Shown: positions 24,571-33,455 of the stretch, piece by piece | Layout of the letters: each line of letters opens with the position of its first letter | How positions within the stretch are numbered: the stretch's first letter is position 1 | From: Agromyces allii | GTDB taxonomy: Bacteria > Actinomycetota > Actinomycetes > Actinomycetales > Microbacteriaceae | Length of the DNA: 64,000 nucleotides | NCBI RefSeq assembly: GCF_009749385.1 | Contig: NZ_WBIN01000002.1 | Location: 310,001 to 374,000, forward strand | Direction: 5' to 3' | The notes under the pieces: model-generated | What the model saw: the letters and a program-made list of their open reading frames with translations, nothing else | Databases searched by the model: none | Told to the model about the DNA's origin: nothing | Position numbers and translations under genes: made by a program

Positions 24571-25889
24571 GCCGGGGAGCCGCAGCAGCTCGACTCGGCG
24601 ACGAGGTCGGTCGAGCACACGCCGGTGGCCGGCAGCCTGAGTTCGACCCGTGTCGCCGCGGCGAGATCCCCGGCGAGCCACGCCACGACGGAGCGCACCT
24701 GCTCGTACCCCGTCGCGAGCAGGAACGTCGGCGCACGTCCGTACGATTTCATGCCGACGATGAAGAATCCGTGCTCCGGATGCCGCAGCTCGGCGATTCC
24801 GTGCGGCTCGACGGTGCCGCACGAGTGCAGGTTGGGGTCGATGAGCGGGGCGAGTCGTTTCGGCGCCTCGACGACGTCGTCGAGCTCGAGGCGCACTTCG
24901 CGGAGCAGGGAGAGATCCGGCCGGAACCCCGTCGCATTCACGACCAAGTCGGTGGCGTGGATCGCGACTTCTCCCCCGCGCCGGCCGAGGAGCTCGACGT
25001 GATCGCCCGCTCGCCGCGCCCGCAGGATCTCGAAGCCGTCGACGAACTCGATGTCGCCGCGGCGAACGGCCGCTTCGACGCGACCGCCGAGCCTCGCCCG
25101 GTCGGCGAGTTCGTCCCCGTCGGAGGACGAGACGCGCGCCGCCTGCGCGTTGCGGATCAGCCAGGCGACCCGCGTGCCGGGAGTCTCATGGGCGAGCTGC
25201 ACCAGGCCCAGGAGGGTGTTCGCCGCGGAGTGCCCCGCGCCGACGACCGTCGTGCGCCGCCCGGCGAACGTCGCCCGGTCGCGGCCGAGCACATCCGGGA
25301 GCGCGGCGCGAAGGTGTTCGGCGACCTCGTCGAGGCCGAGCAGTCCGAGGCCGTTCGAGCCGAGCGGGTTCGGCGTGCGGTAGGTGCCGGAGGCGTCGAG
25401 CACGGCACGCGCGTGCATCTCGTCGACCCCGTCGGCCGTCTTCATCCGCACGAGGAACGGCGTCGACGCGCGGTTGGTCGTGCGCGTGCGATCCATGCCG
25501 TCGCGGCTGACCGCGAGCACCTCGACGCCGGTGCGGATCCGTGGAGCGATGACGTCGAGCTCGCTGAGCGGCACGAGGTACGCCTCGACGAGTTCCGACC
25601 CCGTCGGCGCTCGCGCCGGGTCGGGCTGCGCCCATCCGGTCGCGTCGAGCAGCCGCTGCGACGCGGGGTCGACGAGGTGCCTCCACGGCGAGAACAGGCG
25701 CGTGTGCCCCCAGTCGCGAACGCTGTCGCCGACCCGCTCCCCCGCTTCGAGCACCACGAACTCGATGCCGCGCTCGGCCAGGTTCGCGGCGGCGGCGAGC
25801 CCGATCGGGCCGGCGCCGATGACGACGACCGGCAACGACTCGAGGCGCTCGTTCGTCACGTGCCTGGTGGTCAGGTCGAGCAGGGTCAC
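24567..25889 (-). CDS. FAD/NAD(P)-dependent oxidoreductase with C-terminal CC motif
   Basis: A 440-residue flavoprotein monooxygenase/reductase-like enzyme. The FAD fold is VVVIGAGPIGLAAAANLAERG (split here across about residues 19-39), with a second dinucleotide loop TVVGAGHSAANTLLG and a VNATGFRPDLS motif near the end. The last 15 residues contain Cys-Cys (ESSCCGSPA) and another Cys (VCSTD), a thiol tail unusual for this fold and suggestive of metal or metalloid handling. The start is GTG 25889 with AAGGAG. The promoter TTGACA-18-AATACT (25955 to 25926) faces this gene. It is divergent from arsR. Possible role: redox step in arsenical or metal detoxification. Confidence 0.75.
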   Translation of the reverse strand: MTLLDLTTRHVTNERLESLPVVVIGAGPIGLAAAANLAERGIEFVVLEAGERVGDSVRDWGHTRLFSPWRHLVDPASQRLLDATGWAQPDPARAPTGSELVEAYLVPLSELDVIAPRIRTGVEVLAVSRDGMDRTRTTNRASTPFLVRMKTADGVDEMHARAVLDASGTYRTPNPLGSNGLGLLGLDEVAEHLRAALPDVLGRDRATFAGRRTTVVGAGHSAANTLLGLVQLAHETPGTRVAWLIRNAQAARVSSSDGDELADRARLGGRVEAAVRRGDIEFVDGFEILRARRAGDHVELLGRRGGEVAIHATDLVVNATGFRPDLSLLREVRLELDDVVEAPKRLAPLIDPNLHSCGTVEPHGIAELRHPEHGFFIVGMKSYGRAPTFLLATGYEQVRSVVAWLAGDLAAATRVELRLPATGVCSTDLVAESSCCGSPA

Positions 25890-25905
25890 GGCGAATCTCC
25901 TTGAT

Positions 25906-25968
25906 ATCGATGAACTTCGATGCTCAGTATTCGCCCATGTATCGAAGTCTGTCAATATCGACTACCAT
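25906..25968. promoter_or_regulatory. Divergent promoter/operator of the flavoprotein and arsR genes
   Basis: On the minus strand a TTGACA -35 (25955-25950) and AATACT -10 (25931-25926), 18 bp apart, serve the flavoprotein-CDF operon. On the plus strand TACCAT (25963-25968) is 6 nt from the arsR ATG. Several ATCGA half-sites lie here, including the inverted repeat ATCGA-N6-TCGAT at 25906-25921, a likely ArsR operator. Confidence 0.7.
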
Positions 25969-25974
25969 CGATGC

Positions 25975-26355
25975 ATGGTCACCATGCTCGAGATCACGGA
26001 TGTCAGCGTCACCCGGAACGGCGACGCCGACGCAGGCGCCGTGGCCTGCTGCGCGCCCCTCGTGCGCGAGCCCCTCGATGCCGAGGCGGCCGAACTGCTG
26101 GCCCGCAACATCAAGGCGCTCGCCGACCCGACCCGCCTGCGCCTGCTGTCGATCGTCGCGGCATCCGACGGCGGCGAAGCCTGCGTCTGCGATCTCACCG
26201 CGCCGGTCGGCCTCAGCCAGCCGACCGTCTCCCACCACCTCAAGATCCTGACCGACGCCGGGTTCCTCACGCGTTCGAAGCGCGGCACCTGGGCGTACTA
26301 CCGTCTCGTTCCCACGGCGCTCGACGACGTCGCGCGCGTGCTCGGCTCGGTCTGA
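25975..26355 (+). CDS. arsR: ArsR/SmtB-family metalloregulator
   Basis: A 126-residue winged-helix repressor. The HTH region is LADPTRLRLLSIVA and VGLSQPTVSHHLKILTDAGFLTRSKRGTWAYYRL. Potential As(III)/metal thiol ligands are Cys25-Cys26 in the N-terminal extension (VACCAPL) and Cys70/Cys72 (EACVCDL) at the start of the HTH, like CadC/ArsR sensor sites. The leaderless start ATG 25975 follows TACCAT by 6 nt. It faces away from the flavoprotein-CDF operon, which it probably represses, and may also act on the palindrome before arsC. Confidence 0.92.
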   Translation: MVTMLEITDVSVTRNGDADAGAVACCAPLVREPLDAEAAELLARNIKALADPTRLRLLSIVAASDGGEACVCDLTAPVGLSQPTVSHHLKILTDAGFLTRSKRGTWAYYRLVPTALDDVARVLGSV

Positions 26356-26439
26356 GCCGAGCACGTCCTCCGCGCCGGGCTCCCATGCGGACGGGTCGGA
26401 TAACGCCGAGCCTGTCGCGGCCGTCGTGCCCGCGGTGGC

Positions 26440-27963
26440 TCACGCCACCGGCGTGAACCCCCGCGCGACCTCGATCAGAATGCGCGTTCCGTAGCCCGTC
26501 GCCCCCTTCGAACGCCAGGAGTCGTCGGCGTCGGACTGCATGGTTCCAGCGATGTCGAGGTGGGCCCACGGCGTGTCGCCGACGAACTCCGAGAGGAAGA
26601 GGCCGGCGGTCGCCGCACCGGCGGAGGCCCCGCCGAGGTTCGAGATGTCGGCGATGTCGGAGTCGAGCTGCTTTCGGTACTTGCGCTCGAGCGGCAGCTG
26701 CCAGGCGGGCTCGTCGGTCGCGTCGGCTGCAGCCTTCACGCGGTCGACGAGCGGCTGGCTGGTGCCGAACAGTGCGGCCGTCGACGGGCCGAGCGCCATG
26801 AGCGCCGCGCCCGTGAGCGTCGCGATGTCGATGATGGCGTCGACGCCCGCCTCGGTGGCGAGCACGAGTCCGTCCATCATCACGAGGCGGCCCTCGGCGT
26901 CGGTGTTCTTGACCTCGACGGTCTTGCCGCCACGAGCCGTGAGCACATCGCCGAGCTTGTACGCGGAGCCCGACGGCATGTTGTCGGTGCAGAGGAGCCA
27001 CCCCGACACGGCGGCCGTCGCCCCGAGGTCGCGCAGCGCCGTGAAGGCCGCGAGCACCGAGGCCGCCCCGCCCATGTCCATCTTCATGAGCAGGTGCATC
27101 GGGTCGGACGGCTTCAGGCTGATGCCGCCGGAGTCGTACATGATGCCCTTGCCGACGAGCCCGAGGTGCCCGCTCGGCTCGCCCGCCGGCGTGTAGCGCA
27201 GGACGACGAGCCGCGGTTCCTCGGCGCTGCCGGCGTTGACGCCGAGCAGGCCCCCGCAGCCCATCTCGATGAGTTCCTGCTTGTCGAACGCCTCGACGTC
27301 GAACCCGAACCGACCGCCGAGGATCGTCGCGACATCCGCGAGATCGCTGGCGGTGAGGTGGCTCGGCGGCGTGTTCGCGAGGTCGCGGGCGATCGCGGTG
27401 GCACGCGCGGTCACGATGCCCTGGGCGATGCCGTCGGATGCCGCAGCAGCATCGACCCCGTCGAGGAGCAGTTCGACCGTGGCGAGCTTCGGCTCGCGGG
27501 CGGTGGCCTTGAGCGCGTCGTACCGGTAGCGGCCGAGCAGGGCGCCCTCGGTGAGCGCACGAGCGGCGGATGTCGCGTCGACCGTGCCGATCGTGGTCAC
27601 GCGCAGGCCGATGCGCGTGGCCTTCGGCACCGCTCGCACGAATGCGGCGGCGGCGTCGCGCAGCCCGGCCTCGGAGAGGTCGTCGACCGCGCCGGCGCCG
27701 ATGACGACGAGCAGCGTCGGCTCTGCACCCGCGAGCACGAGCGTCGTGCCGGGCTTCGCCTCGAAACCGGCCCGCCCGAGTGCCGCGCGATCCAGCGGCA
27801 CGCCGTCGGGAAGGTCGCCGTCGGAGTGCACGAGCACGCCGATCGCCTCGAGTGCACCCGCCCCGAGCTCGTCGACGGCGGTCACCCCGACGGCGTCGGA
27901 CGCCGCGAGCGACGGGATCGCCGAGAACTCGGCCGGGATGAGCTTGTTCGGGCTCCTGGTCAT
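26440..27963 (-). CDS. M17 leucyl aminopeptidase (first copy)
   Basis: A 507-residue cytosolic metallo-aminopeptidase. The N-terminal macrodomain-like half is followed by the catalytic half: VGKGIMYDSGGISLKP (metal Lys and Asp), MKMDMGGAASVLAA (metal Asp), MPSGSAYKLGDV and KNTDAEGRLVMMDGL (metal Asp/Glu, catalytic Arg), then IATLTGAALMALG. It ends with WAHLDIAGTM. The active-site set looks complete. The start ATG 27963 overlaps the MFS stop. A second M17 gene is at 61223. Confidence 0.92.
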   Translation of the reverse strand: MTRSPNKLIPAEFSAIPSLAASDAVGVTAVDELGAGALEAIGVLVHSDGDLPDGVPLDRAALGRAGFEAKPGTTLVLAGAEPTLLVVIGAGAVDDLSEAGLRDAAAAFVRAVPKATRIGLRVTTIGTVDATSAARALTEGALLGRYRYDALKATAREPKLATVELLLDGVDAAAASDGIAQGIVTARATAIARDLANTPPSHLTASDLADVATILGGRFGFDVEAFDKQELIEMGCGGLLGVNAGSAEEPRLVVLRYTPAGEPSGHLGLVGKGIMYDSGGISLKPSDPMHLLMKMDMGGAASVLAAFTALRDLGATAAVSGWLLCTDNMPSGSAYKLGDVLTARGGKTVEVKNTDAEGRLVMMDGLVLATEAGVDAIIDIATLTGAALMALGPSTAALFGTSQPLVDRVKAAADATDEPAWQLPLERKYRKQLDSDIADISNLGGASAGAATAGLFLSEFVGDTPWAHLDIAGTMQSDADDSWRSKGATGYGTRILIEVARGFTPVA

Positions 27964-29660
27964 CGTGCCGCCTCCACTGCTTCGGGGTCTTCGACCTCGT
28001 CGATCGGGTCGTCGTCGTCGGGCTCGAGCTTCTCGGGCAGGTCGCCCTTGCGCACGCCGGGCATCCTGAGGGCCGGGACGATCGCGAGCAGGGCGAGCAG
28101 GGCCAGGCCGAGCAACGAGATCTTCAGCGACTGGAGTCGTGCGTCTTCGTTGATCTCGACGGCGGCGGCGATCTCGGCCTCGCTCGCCGCGGTCCCCTGC
28201 AGGGCGGCCTCGAGCTGGCTGTTCGTCATGAAGTCGGCCTCGTTGATGTTGACCGAGGCGATGAGTTCGTCGCCGATCTCGGGATGGTCCGCAGCCGAGA
28301 CGGCCAGCGTCGACGAGAGGATGCCGACCGCGAACGCGGTGGCCACGGCGATGCCGACCGAACCCGAGAGGTTGTGCACGAGGCCGCGCCACGCCCCGAC
28401 GTCGCCGGCGAGCTGCTTCGGCGCCGACGAGAGCAGGGTGTTGAAGACCAGGGCCACGATCGACCCCTGTCCGAGACCCAGCAGGATGAGGCCGATGACG
28501 ACGAACGCCTGGCCCCACTCGCCCCGAACGGTGAACGCCAGCAGGGTGAGCGCGAGTGCGACGACGACGAAGCCGGCAGCGCCGAGGATGCGCGGCGTGA
28601 ACTTGCCGTACAGGTACGCGATGAACGTCGACGCGAGGAAGATCGAGAGCGTGTACGGGATGATCGAGAACGAGGTCTCGATGCCGCTGAGGCCCTGCAC
28701 GACCTGCATGTAGAGCGGGATCAGGAAGTTCGCGGCGGTGCCGACGAACAGCATGATGGCCATGCACGCCGTGACCGCACGTTCCGATCCGGTGGCGAGC
28801 ACGCGCAGGTCGAAGATCCTCGGCCGGTTCTCCCGACCCCGTCGGCGGAGCCACAGGAAGAACACCTGCCCGACCACGATGCCGAACACGATGAGCACGG
28901 GCGCCGGTGAGACGCCGAGGATGTCGAACGGCGCCTGCGTCGTGGCATCCCACACGCCCCAGCTGTTGAGGCCCGAGAACCCGAAGCTCAGCAGCACGAT
29001 GGCCACGGCCGCGAGCCCCGCGCCGATCCAGTCGATCGTGAGTCCGGGCTGGTTCGGCACCTTCTTGAGGCCGAAGCTCAGCAGCAGGTTCACGGCGCCG
29101 AGGGCGACCATGAGGGCGAACGACCAGCGCCAGCCGATCGTCGTCGCGAACGACCCGGCGATGAGCAGGGCGAGCACGCCGGCGGCCGGGATCGCGGCTG
29201 CGAGCAGCCCGATCGCCTTCGCCTGCTGGTCGCCGTGGTAGTTCGTGGCGATGAAGACCGTGAGCGCCGGCGCGATGAGCGCGATGACGGCACCCGACGA
29301 GGCCTGCGCGATGAACAGCATCGCGGGGCTCTGCGACAGCGCGACCCCGGCCATCGCGAGCGCGTGCACGCCGACCGCGATCTGGAACACGCCACGGGTG
29401 CCGAAGCGGGCGCCGATCTTCGCGCCGAGCAGGATGAACGCCGCCATCGCGAAGGTGCCCGCCGTGATGGCCGTTCCCACCGACGATGCCGCGGTGTCGA
29501 GGTCGGTGGTGATGCCCGCCATCGAGACCGTGAGCGCGTTGACCGCGAACGACGCCTGGATCTGCGTCAGCACCACCACGATGAGCGGCAGCCACGGGGC
29601 CTTCGCCTTCACCGTCGATCCCTCCGCAACGACTTCACCCGAACGCCCGCTCGACGCCAT
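27960..29660 (-). CDS. MFS transporter, DHA2 (14-TMS) type
   Basis: A 566-residue multidrug-exporter-like permease with about 14 hydrophobic helices. The loop GAKIGARFGTRG stands for MFS motif A, and the helix-5 region is LLAAAIPAAGVLALLIAGSF. An extracytoplasmic domain between the last helices holds Glu/Ala-rich sequence (EAALQGTAASEAEIAAAVEINED), as seen in related actinobacterial transporters. The C-terminus is acidic (EPDDDDPIDEVEDPEAVE). Substrate unknown. The ATG 29660 is preceded by GAGGTG. It is co-transcribed with the aminopeptidase through an ATGA overlap. Confidence 0.88.
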   Translation of the reverse strand: MASSGRSGEVVAEGSTVKAKAPWLPLIVVVLTQIQASFAVNALTVSMAGITTDLDTAASSVGTAITAGTFAMAAFILLGAKIGARFGTRGVFQIAVGVHALAMAGVALSQSPAMLFIAQASSGAVIALIAPALTVFIATNYHGDQQAKAIGLLAAAIPAAGVLALLIAGSFATTIGWRWSFALMVALGAVNLLLSFGLKKVPNQPGLTIDWIGAGLAAVAIVLLSFGFSGLNSWGVWDATTQAPFDILGVSPAPVLIVFGIVVGQVFFLWLRRRGRENRPRIFDLRVLATGSERAVTACMAIMLFVGTAANFLIPLYMQVVQGLSGIETSFSIIPYTLSIFLASTFIAYLYGKFTPRILGAAGFVVVALALTLLAFTVRGEWGQAFVVIGLILLGLGQGSIVALVFNTLLSSAPKQLAGDVGAWRGLVHNLSGSVGIAVATAFAVGILSSTLAVSAADHPEIGDELIASVNINEADFMTNSQLEAALQGTAASEAEIAAAVEINEDARLQSLKISLLGLALLALLAIVPALRMPGVRKGDLPEKLEPDDDDPIDEVEDPEAVEAAR

Positions 29661-29798
29661 CAAGCACCTCTCCCCCGAAACGTGTGGGCCCGTGCCGTGC
29701 AACGGACGGGCGCTCACCGCTGACAGTATCGCCCCGACCGCGCAAGCGGAACCATGCGACTCCTCGATCGATGGAAGGGGCCGCACTAGGGTTGCCGC

Positions 29799-31358
29799 AT
29801 GGATCCCATCGCGCTCACGTTGGGCATCCTCGCGCTCGCCATCGTCGCGTTCCTCTCGAACCGCGTGCCGCTCGGCATCGTCGCGATCGGCGTCTCGGTG
29901 GCGCTGTGGGCGACCGGCGTGCTCGATCTCGGGCAGGCGCTCGCCGGATTCGGCGATCCGACCGTCGTCTTCATCGCGAGCCTGTTCGTCGTGAGCGAGG
30001 CGTTGGACTCCACCGGCGTCACGGCCTGGGCCGGTCAGGTCGTCATCGGCAGGGCCGGAACCCGACGGACGCCGCTGCTCCTCGTCGTCTGCGTGCTCGT
30101 CGCCGTGATCACGGCGCTGATCAGCGTGAACGGCGCGGTCGCGGCACTCATCCCCGTCGTCGTGGTGGTCGCGACCCGCGCCGGCATCCCGCCGTCGCAG
30201 ATGCTCATGCCGCTCGCCTTCTCGGCGCACGCCGGGTCGATGCTCGCACTCACGGGCACGCCCGTGAACATCATCGTGAGCGAGACGGCGGCGGATGCCG
30301 GTGCTCGCCCGTTCGGCTTCTTCGAGTTCGGACTGGTCGGTCTGCCCCTGCTCGTCGGCACGTTGCTGATCATCGCCGTCTTCGGCCGATGGCTCCTGCC
30401 GTCACGCGCGCCGACCTCGATCCCCCAGGATCTCGCTGCGCTCTCCGACACGCTCCGACGCCAGTACGCGATCCCCGACGGCACCGAGCTCATCGGCGTG
30501 CGCAACGGCGTCACGGAGGTCGTGGTGGCTCCGCGGTCGAAGCTCATCGGCCTGCGCCTCTTCGCCGGCATGACCACCCCGAGCGGCGACCTCGTCGTCG
30601 TCGCGGTGCAGCGTGCGGGCGAGGAGCTCGTCGACCCCGACGAGACGCTCCAGCTGGGCGACACGCTCCTGCTGTCCGGCGCGTGGGACGATCTCGAGCG
30701 GCGCACTGCGGGCCCCGACGTGCTCGTCGTCGACCGGCCGTCGGGGCTGCGGCGCGCGGTTCCGCTCGGCGTCGGCGCGAAGCGCGCGATCGTCGTCCTC
30801 GCCCTGATGGTGGCGCTGCTCGCCACGGGACTGGTGCCCGCCGCGATCGCCGGCCTGCTCGCGGCATCCGCCCTGGTGCTCCTCAAGGTCGTGACGCCGA
30901 CGCGGGCGTACCGGAGCATCTCGTGGACGACCGTCGTGCTCGTCGCGGGCATGATCCCGCTCTCGACGGCGTTCGTGCAGACCGGAGCGGCCGACCTCGT
31001 CGCCCGAACGCTGCTCGACCTCGTCGGCGACGCATCGCCGACCGTCGCCCTGCTGGCCGTGTGCGTGCTCACGATGGTGCTCGGCCAGCTGATCTCGAAC
31101 ACGGCGACGGTGCTCATCGTCGCCCCGATCGCGGTCGTCATCGCGGGCGAGCTCGGCGTCTCGGTGCTGCCGTTCATGATGGCGCTCGCGGTCGCAGGCG
31201 CCGCGGCGTTCCTCACGCCGGTCGCGACGCCGGTGAACACCATGGTGCTCGAGCCCGGGGGCTACCGGTTCGGCGACTACTGGAAGCTCGGCCTGCCGCT
31301 CCTGCTGCTCTTCCTCGCGGTCGCGGTGCTCTATGTGCCGCTGATCTGGCCGTTCTGA
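29799..31358 (+). CDS. SLC13/DASS-family permease with RCK_C domain
   Basis: A 519-residue transporter of the divalent anion:Na+ symporter type. Membrane helices 1-5 with VVSEALDSTGVTAW and the hairpin motif LALTGTPVNIIVSE (about 148-161) precede a cytosolic TrkA-C-like domain (about 225-300, GVTEVVVAPRSKLIGLRL to LQLGDTLLLSGAWDDL). A second membrane block contains the repeated motif FLTPVATPVNTMVLEPGGY. Sulfate or dicarboxylates are likely cargo. A leaderless start is supported by TAGGGT (29787-29792), 6 nt, ATG 29799. Confidence 0.86.
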   Translation: MDPIALTLGILALAIVAFLSNRVPLGIVAIGVSVALWATGVLDLGQALAGFGDPTVVFIASLFVVSEALDSTGVTAWAGQVVIGRAGTRRTPLLLVVCVLVAVITALISVNGAVAALIPVVVVVATRAGIPPSQMLMPLAFSAHAGSMLALTGTPVNIIVSETAADAGARPFGFFEFGLVGLPLLVGTLLIIAVFGRWLLPSRAPTSIPQDLAALSDTLRRQYAIPDGTELIGVRNGVTEVVVAPRSKLIGLRLFAGMTTPSGDLVVVAVQRAGEELVDPDETLQLGDTLLLSGAWDDLERRTAGPDVLVVDRPSGLRRAVPLGVGAKRAIVVLALMVALLATGLVPAAIAGLLAASALVLLKVVTPTRAYRSISWTTVVLVAGMIPLSTAFVQTGAADLVARTLLDLVGDASPTVALLAVCVLTMVLGQLISNTATVLIVAPIAVVIAGELGVSVLPFMMALAVAGAAAFLTPVATPVNTMVLEPGGYRFGDYWKLGLPLLLLFLAVAVLYVPLIWPF

Positions 31359-31442
31359 TCGCGACGACCCCTGCCGATCAAGGCACTCGTCGCATCGATG
31401 CGTGCTGATCGACGTGTTGAACGAATGGATGCCGCGGCTCAT

Positions 31443-31468
31443 CGCATCGTCGAGCGATCGACGATGCG
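31443..31468 (-). terminator. Hairpin terminator after the 100-aa gene
   Basis: A perfect 11-bp stem (31443-31453 with 31458-31468) with a GCGA loop starts 8 bp past the stop codon of the minus-strand gene at 31476. Confidence 0.65.
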
Positions 31469-31475
31469 ACGCGAG

Positions 31476-31778
31476 TCATCGGTCGATGGGCATCCCCAGC
31501 TCGTTCAACGGCGTGTCGATCGCGCGCTCCGGCAGCCGCTCGGTCGTCGGGCACTCGAGCATCGAGTTCGGCGTCGAGTGGTCGATCGTGTGCTCGCCCA
31601 TCGCATGCCCGCAGAGCGGGCACGGACGCTCGGCGAGCGGACGCGGGTCTTCGGGATTCTCGTCGACGGCCTGCGTGCCGCCCAGGGTCGACGCCATCGA
31701 ATGGCCGACCCGATCGACGAGTCGGGAGAACGAGTTTCCGGTCTTGCCCTCAGGCGGGCTCGCCACTTCGCGCACCAT
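31476..31778 (-). CDS. Hypothetical 100-aa protein with CPLCGH motif
   Basis: A small soluble protein with one CPLCGH motif (about residues 53-58) followed by MGEHTIDH and MLECP. One Cys pair, several His and a later Cys could form a zinc site. The N-terminal half is a charged helix-like region (FSRLVDRVGHSMAST). The family is not recognised. Codon use is normal for the genome and a hairpin follows the gene. Confidence 0.65.
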   Translation of the reverse strand: MVREVASPPEGKTGNSFSRLVDRVGHSMASTLGGTQAVDENPEDPRPLAERPCPLCGHAMGEHTIDHSTPNSMLECPTTERLPERAIDTPLNELGMPIDR

Positions 31779-31846
31779 GCGCGGATGCTACGCCTGCCCG
31801 GCCCTCGCCGCCAGCACCCCGACGACATCCGTTCTACGCTGGCCTC

Positions 31847-32614
31847 ATGGCACCACGAGAGACCGCGAACCGACCCGTCACGATCATCACCGGCGGGAGC
31901 AGGGGCATCGGCGCAGCGATCGCCGTCCGACTCGCTGCCGAGGGGCACGACCTGGTCCTCACCTACCGCGAACGCCGCTCCGACGCCGAGGCGGTGCGCT
32001 CCGACTGCGAGACGGCCGGCGCACAGGTGCTCCTGCTCCAGGTCGACATGGCCGATCTGGATGCCGCGGCCACCGTCGTCCCCGACGCGATCGCCCGCTT
32101 CGGCACCGTGACGGGCCTCGTGAACAACGCGGGCATCACGGCCCGCATCGGTCCGTTCCTCGACGCCCCGATCGACGAGACCGAACTCGTGTTCCGCATC
32201 AACGTGCTCGCGCCGACGCTGCTCACGCAGGCCGCGATCGCGCACATGGCGACCGACCGCGGCGGCTCCGGCGGTGCGGTCGTGAACATCTCGTCGGGCG
32301 CCGCGACGAGCGGGTCGCCGAACACCTACGTCACCTACGCGATGAGCAAGGCGGCCCTGAACGCGCTCACCATCGGCGCCGCGAAGGAGTTCGGCCCCGT
32401 CGGCGTGCGCGTCAACACGGTCTCGCCCGGCACCACCCGCACCGAGATCCATGCGGCGGCCGGGCGGCCCGACGCACCCGACGAGCGGGCACCGGGCATC
32501 CCGATGCGCCGACCGGGCGAGGTCCACGAGATCGCCGGCGCGGTCGCGTACCTGCTCTCCGACGACGCCTCGTACACCTCCGGCGCCGACATCCGCATCA
32601 CGGGCGGCAACTGA
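31847..32614 (+). CDS. SDR-family oxidoreductase, FabG-like
   Basis: A 255-residue classical short-chain dehydrogenase: TGGSRGIGAAIAVRLA for the cofactor, LVNNAGIT (NNAG), a catalytic Ser in VVNISSGAA, and YAMSKAALNALT with the normal YxxxK. RERRSDAE at the end of strand 2 suggests NADP(H). The product resembles glucose-1-dehydrogenase/3-oxoacyl reductases; the substrate is not readable. A leaderless start (TACGCT 31835-31840, 6 nt, ATG) is likely. It stands alone, convergent with dhaM. Confidence 0.88.
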   Translation: MAPRETANRPVTIITGGSRGIGAAIAVRLAAEGHDLVLTYRERRSDAEAVRSDCETAGAQVLLLQVDMADLDAAATVVPDAIARFGTVTGLVNNAGITARIGPFLDAPIDETELVFRINVLAPTLLTQAAIAHMATDRGGSGGAVVNISSGAATSGSPNTYVTYAMSKAALNALTIGAAKEFGPVGVRVNTVSPGTTRTEIHAAAGRPDAPDERAPGIPMRRPGEVHEIAGAVAYLLSDDASYTSGADIRITGGN

Positions 32615-32660
32615 GGGACGAGGGCCGCGCGAAGCCGTCCGCAGGCTCACGCCGACCCTC

Positions 32661-32687
32661 GCTGGGTGCGACTTCACCGCACCCAGC
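32661..32687. terminator. Terminator between SDR and dhaM genes
   Basis: A perfect 10-bp stem (32661-32670 with 32678-32687) with a 7-nt loop between two converging genes. Confidence 0.75.
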
Positions 32688-32701
32688 GCCCCGCCGGACG
32701 C

Positions 32702-33454
32702 TCAGTGCTCGCCGAACCCGCTCTGCACGAGATCCGCGAGCGCATCCACGGCGGCGACGCCCTCGGGATCCTCGCTCGCGATCTCGACCGAAGCGCCCTT
32801 CGTGAGCCCGAGCGACATGATCGCGAGCAGGCTCCTCGCATCGATGCCGTTCACGGTCACCCGCTGCCCGAACGTGCTGGCGAGCTTCACGAACTCGGCG
32901 GCGGGGCGCGCGTGCAACCCGTCGTGGTTCGTGATCGTCTCGCGTCGCGAGTACCCGCCCGTCGTGGCGGTCGTCGCGGCTGCTTCGGGCTGCGCGGCGG
33001 ATGCCGGTGCCCCGGCGTCGCCGGGCCCGCCCGCGGCATCCGGCCCACCGCCGTCGCCCGACGTGGCGTTCGCCGAACGTGCCGCCGCGACCACCGCATC
33101 AAGCGCATCGCCGGCCTCGGCGGCGACCGCCGCGGCCACGCCGCCCTCGACGAGCGGAGCGTCGGCGATGACGACGCGAGCACGCTGCTCGTCGTCGAGG
33201 AAGTCGAGCGCGGTCTCGGTCGTGAGGATCGCCGAGCCCAGATCGCACAGCACGACGGCGCCGGCTCCCGAATCCGCCTCGACGATGGCCGCCGTGACGC
33301 GGTCGAAGCTCGTGCCGATACGGCCGTCATCGGTGCCGCCGGCGGCGACCAGGGCCACCGTCGGCGCCATCTGGGCCGCGAGGTCGACGAGCCCCTCGGC
33401 GATCTTCGACGAGTGCGAGACGAACACGAGCCCGACGCGTGACGAGTCGCCCAC
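32702..33454 (-). CDS. dhaM: PTS-dependent dihydroxyacetone kinase phosphoryl donor DhaM fused to HPr
   Basis: A 250-residue two-domain phosphotransfer protein. Residues 5-125 are the EIIA-mannose-like DhaM domain, with phospho-His14 in VFVSHSSKIAEG and the LCDLGSAILTTET motif. An Ala/Gly/Pro linker (about 130-166) joins it to an HPr domain (about 170-250) with phospho-His181 in NHDGLHARPAAEFVK and the SLLAIMSLGLTKG region. Phosphate should pass from enzyme I to the HPr part, to DhaM, to ADP bound in DhaL. The start is GTG 33454, one base from the dhaL stop. Confidence 0.92.
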   Translation of the reverse strand: MGDSSRVGLVFVSHSSKIAEGLVDLAAQMAPTVALVAAGGTDDGRIGTSFDRVTAAIVEADSGAGAVVLCDLGSAILTTETALDFLDDEQRARVVIADAPLVEGGVAAAVAAEAGDALDAVVAAARSANATSGDGGGPDAAGGPGDAGAPASAAQPEAAATTATTGGYSRRETITNHDGLHARPAAEFVKLASTFGQRVTVNGIDARSLLAIMSLGLTKGASVEIASEDPEGVAAVDALADLVQSGFGEH

Positions 33455-33455
33455 C

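Noticed and set aside
29799..31358. SLC13 permease as the missing arsenite pump (ArsB) of the nearby ars locus.
   Set aside because: It has an RCK_C domain and SLC13-type hairpin motifs, its own promoter, no ArsR-type operator, and is separated by the MFS/aminopeptidase operon.
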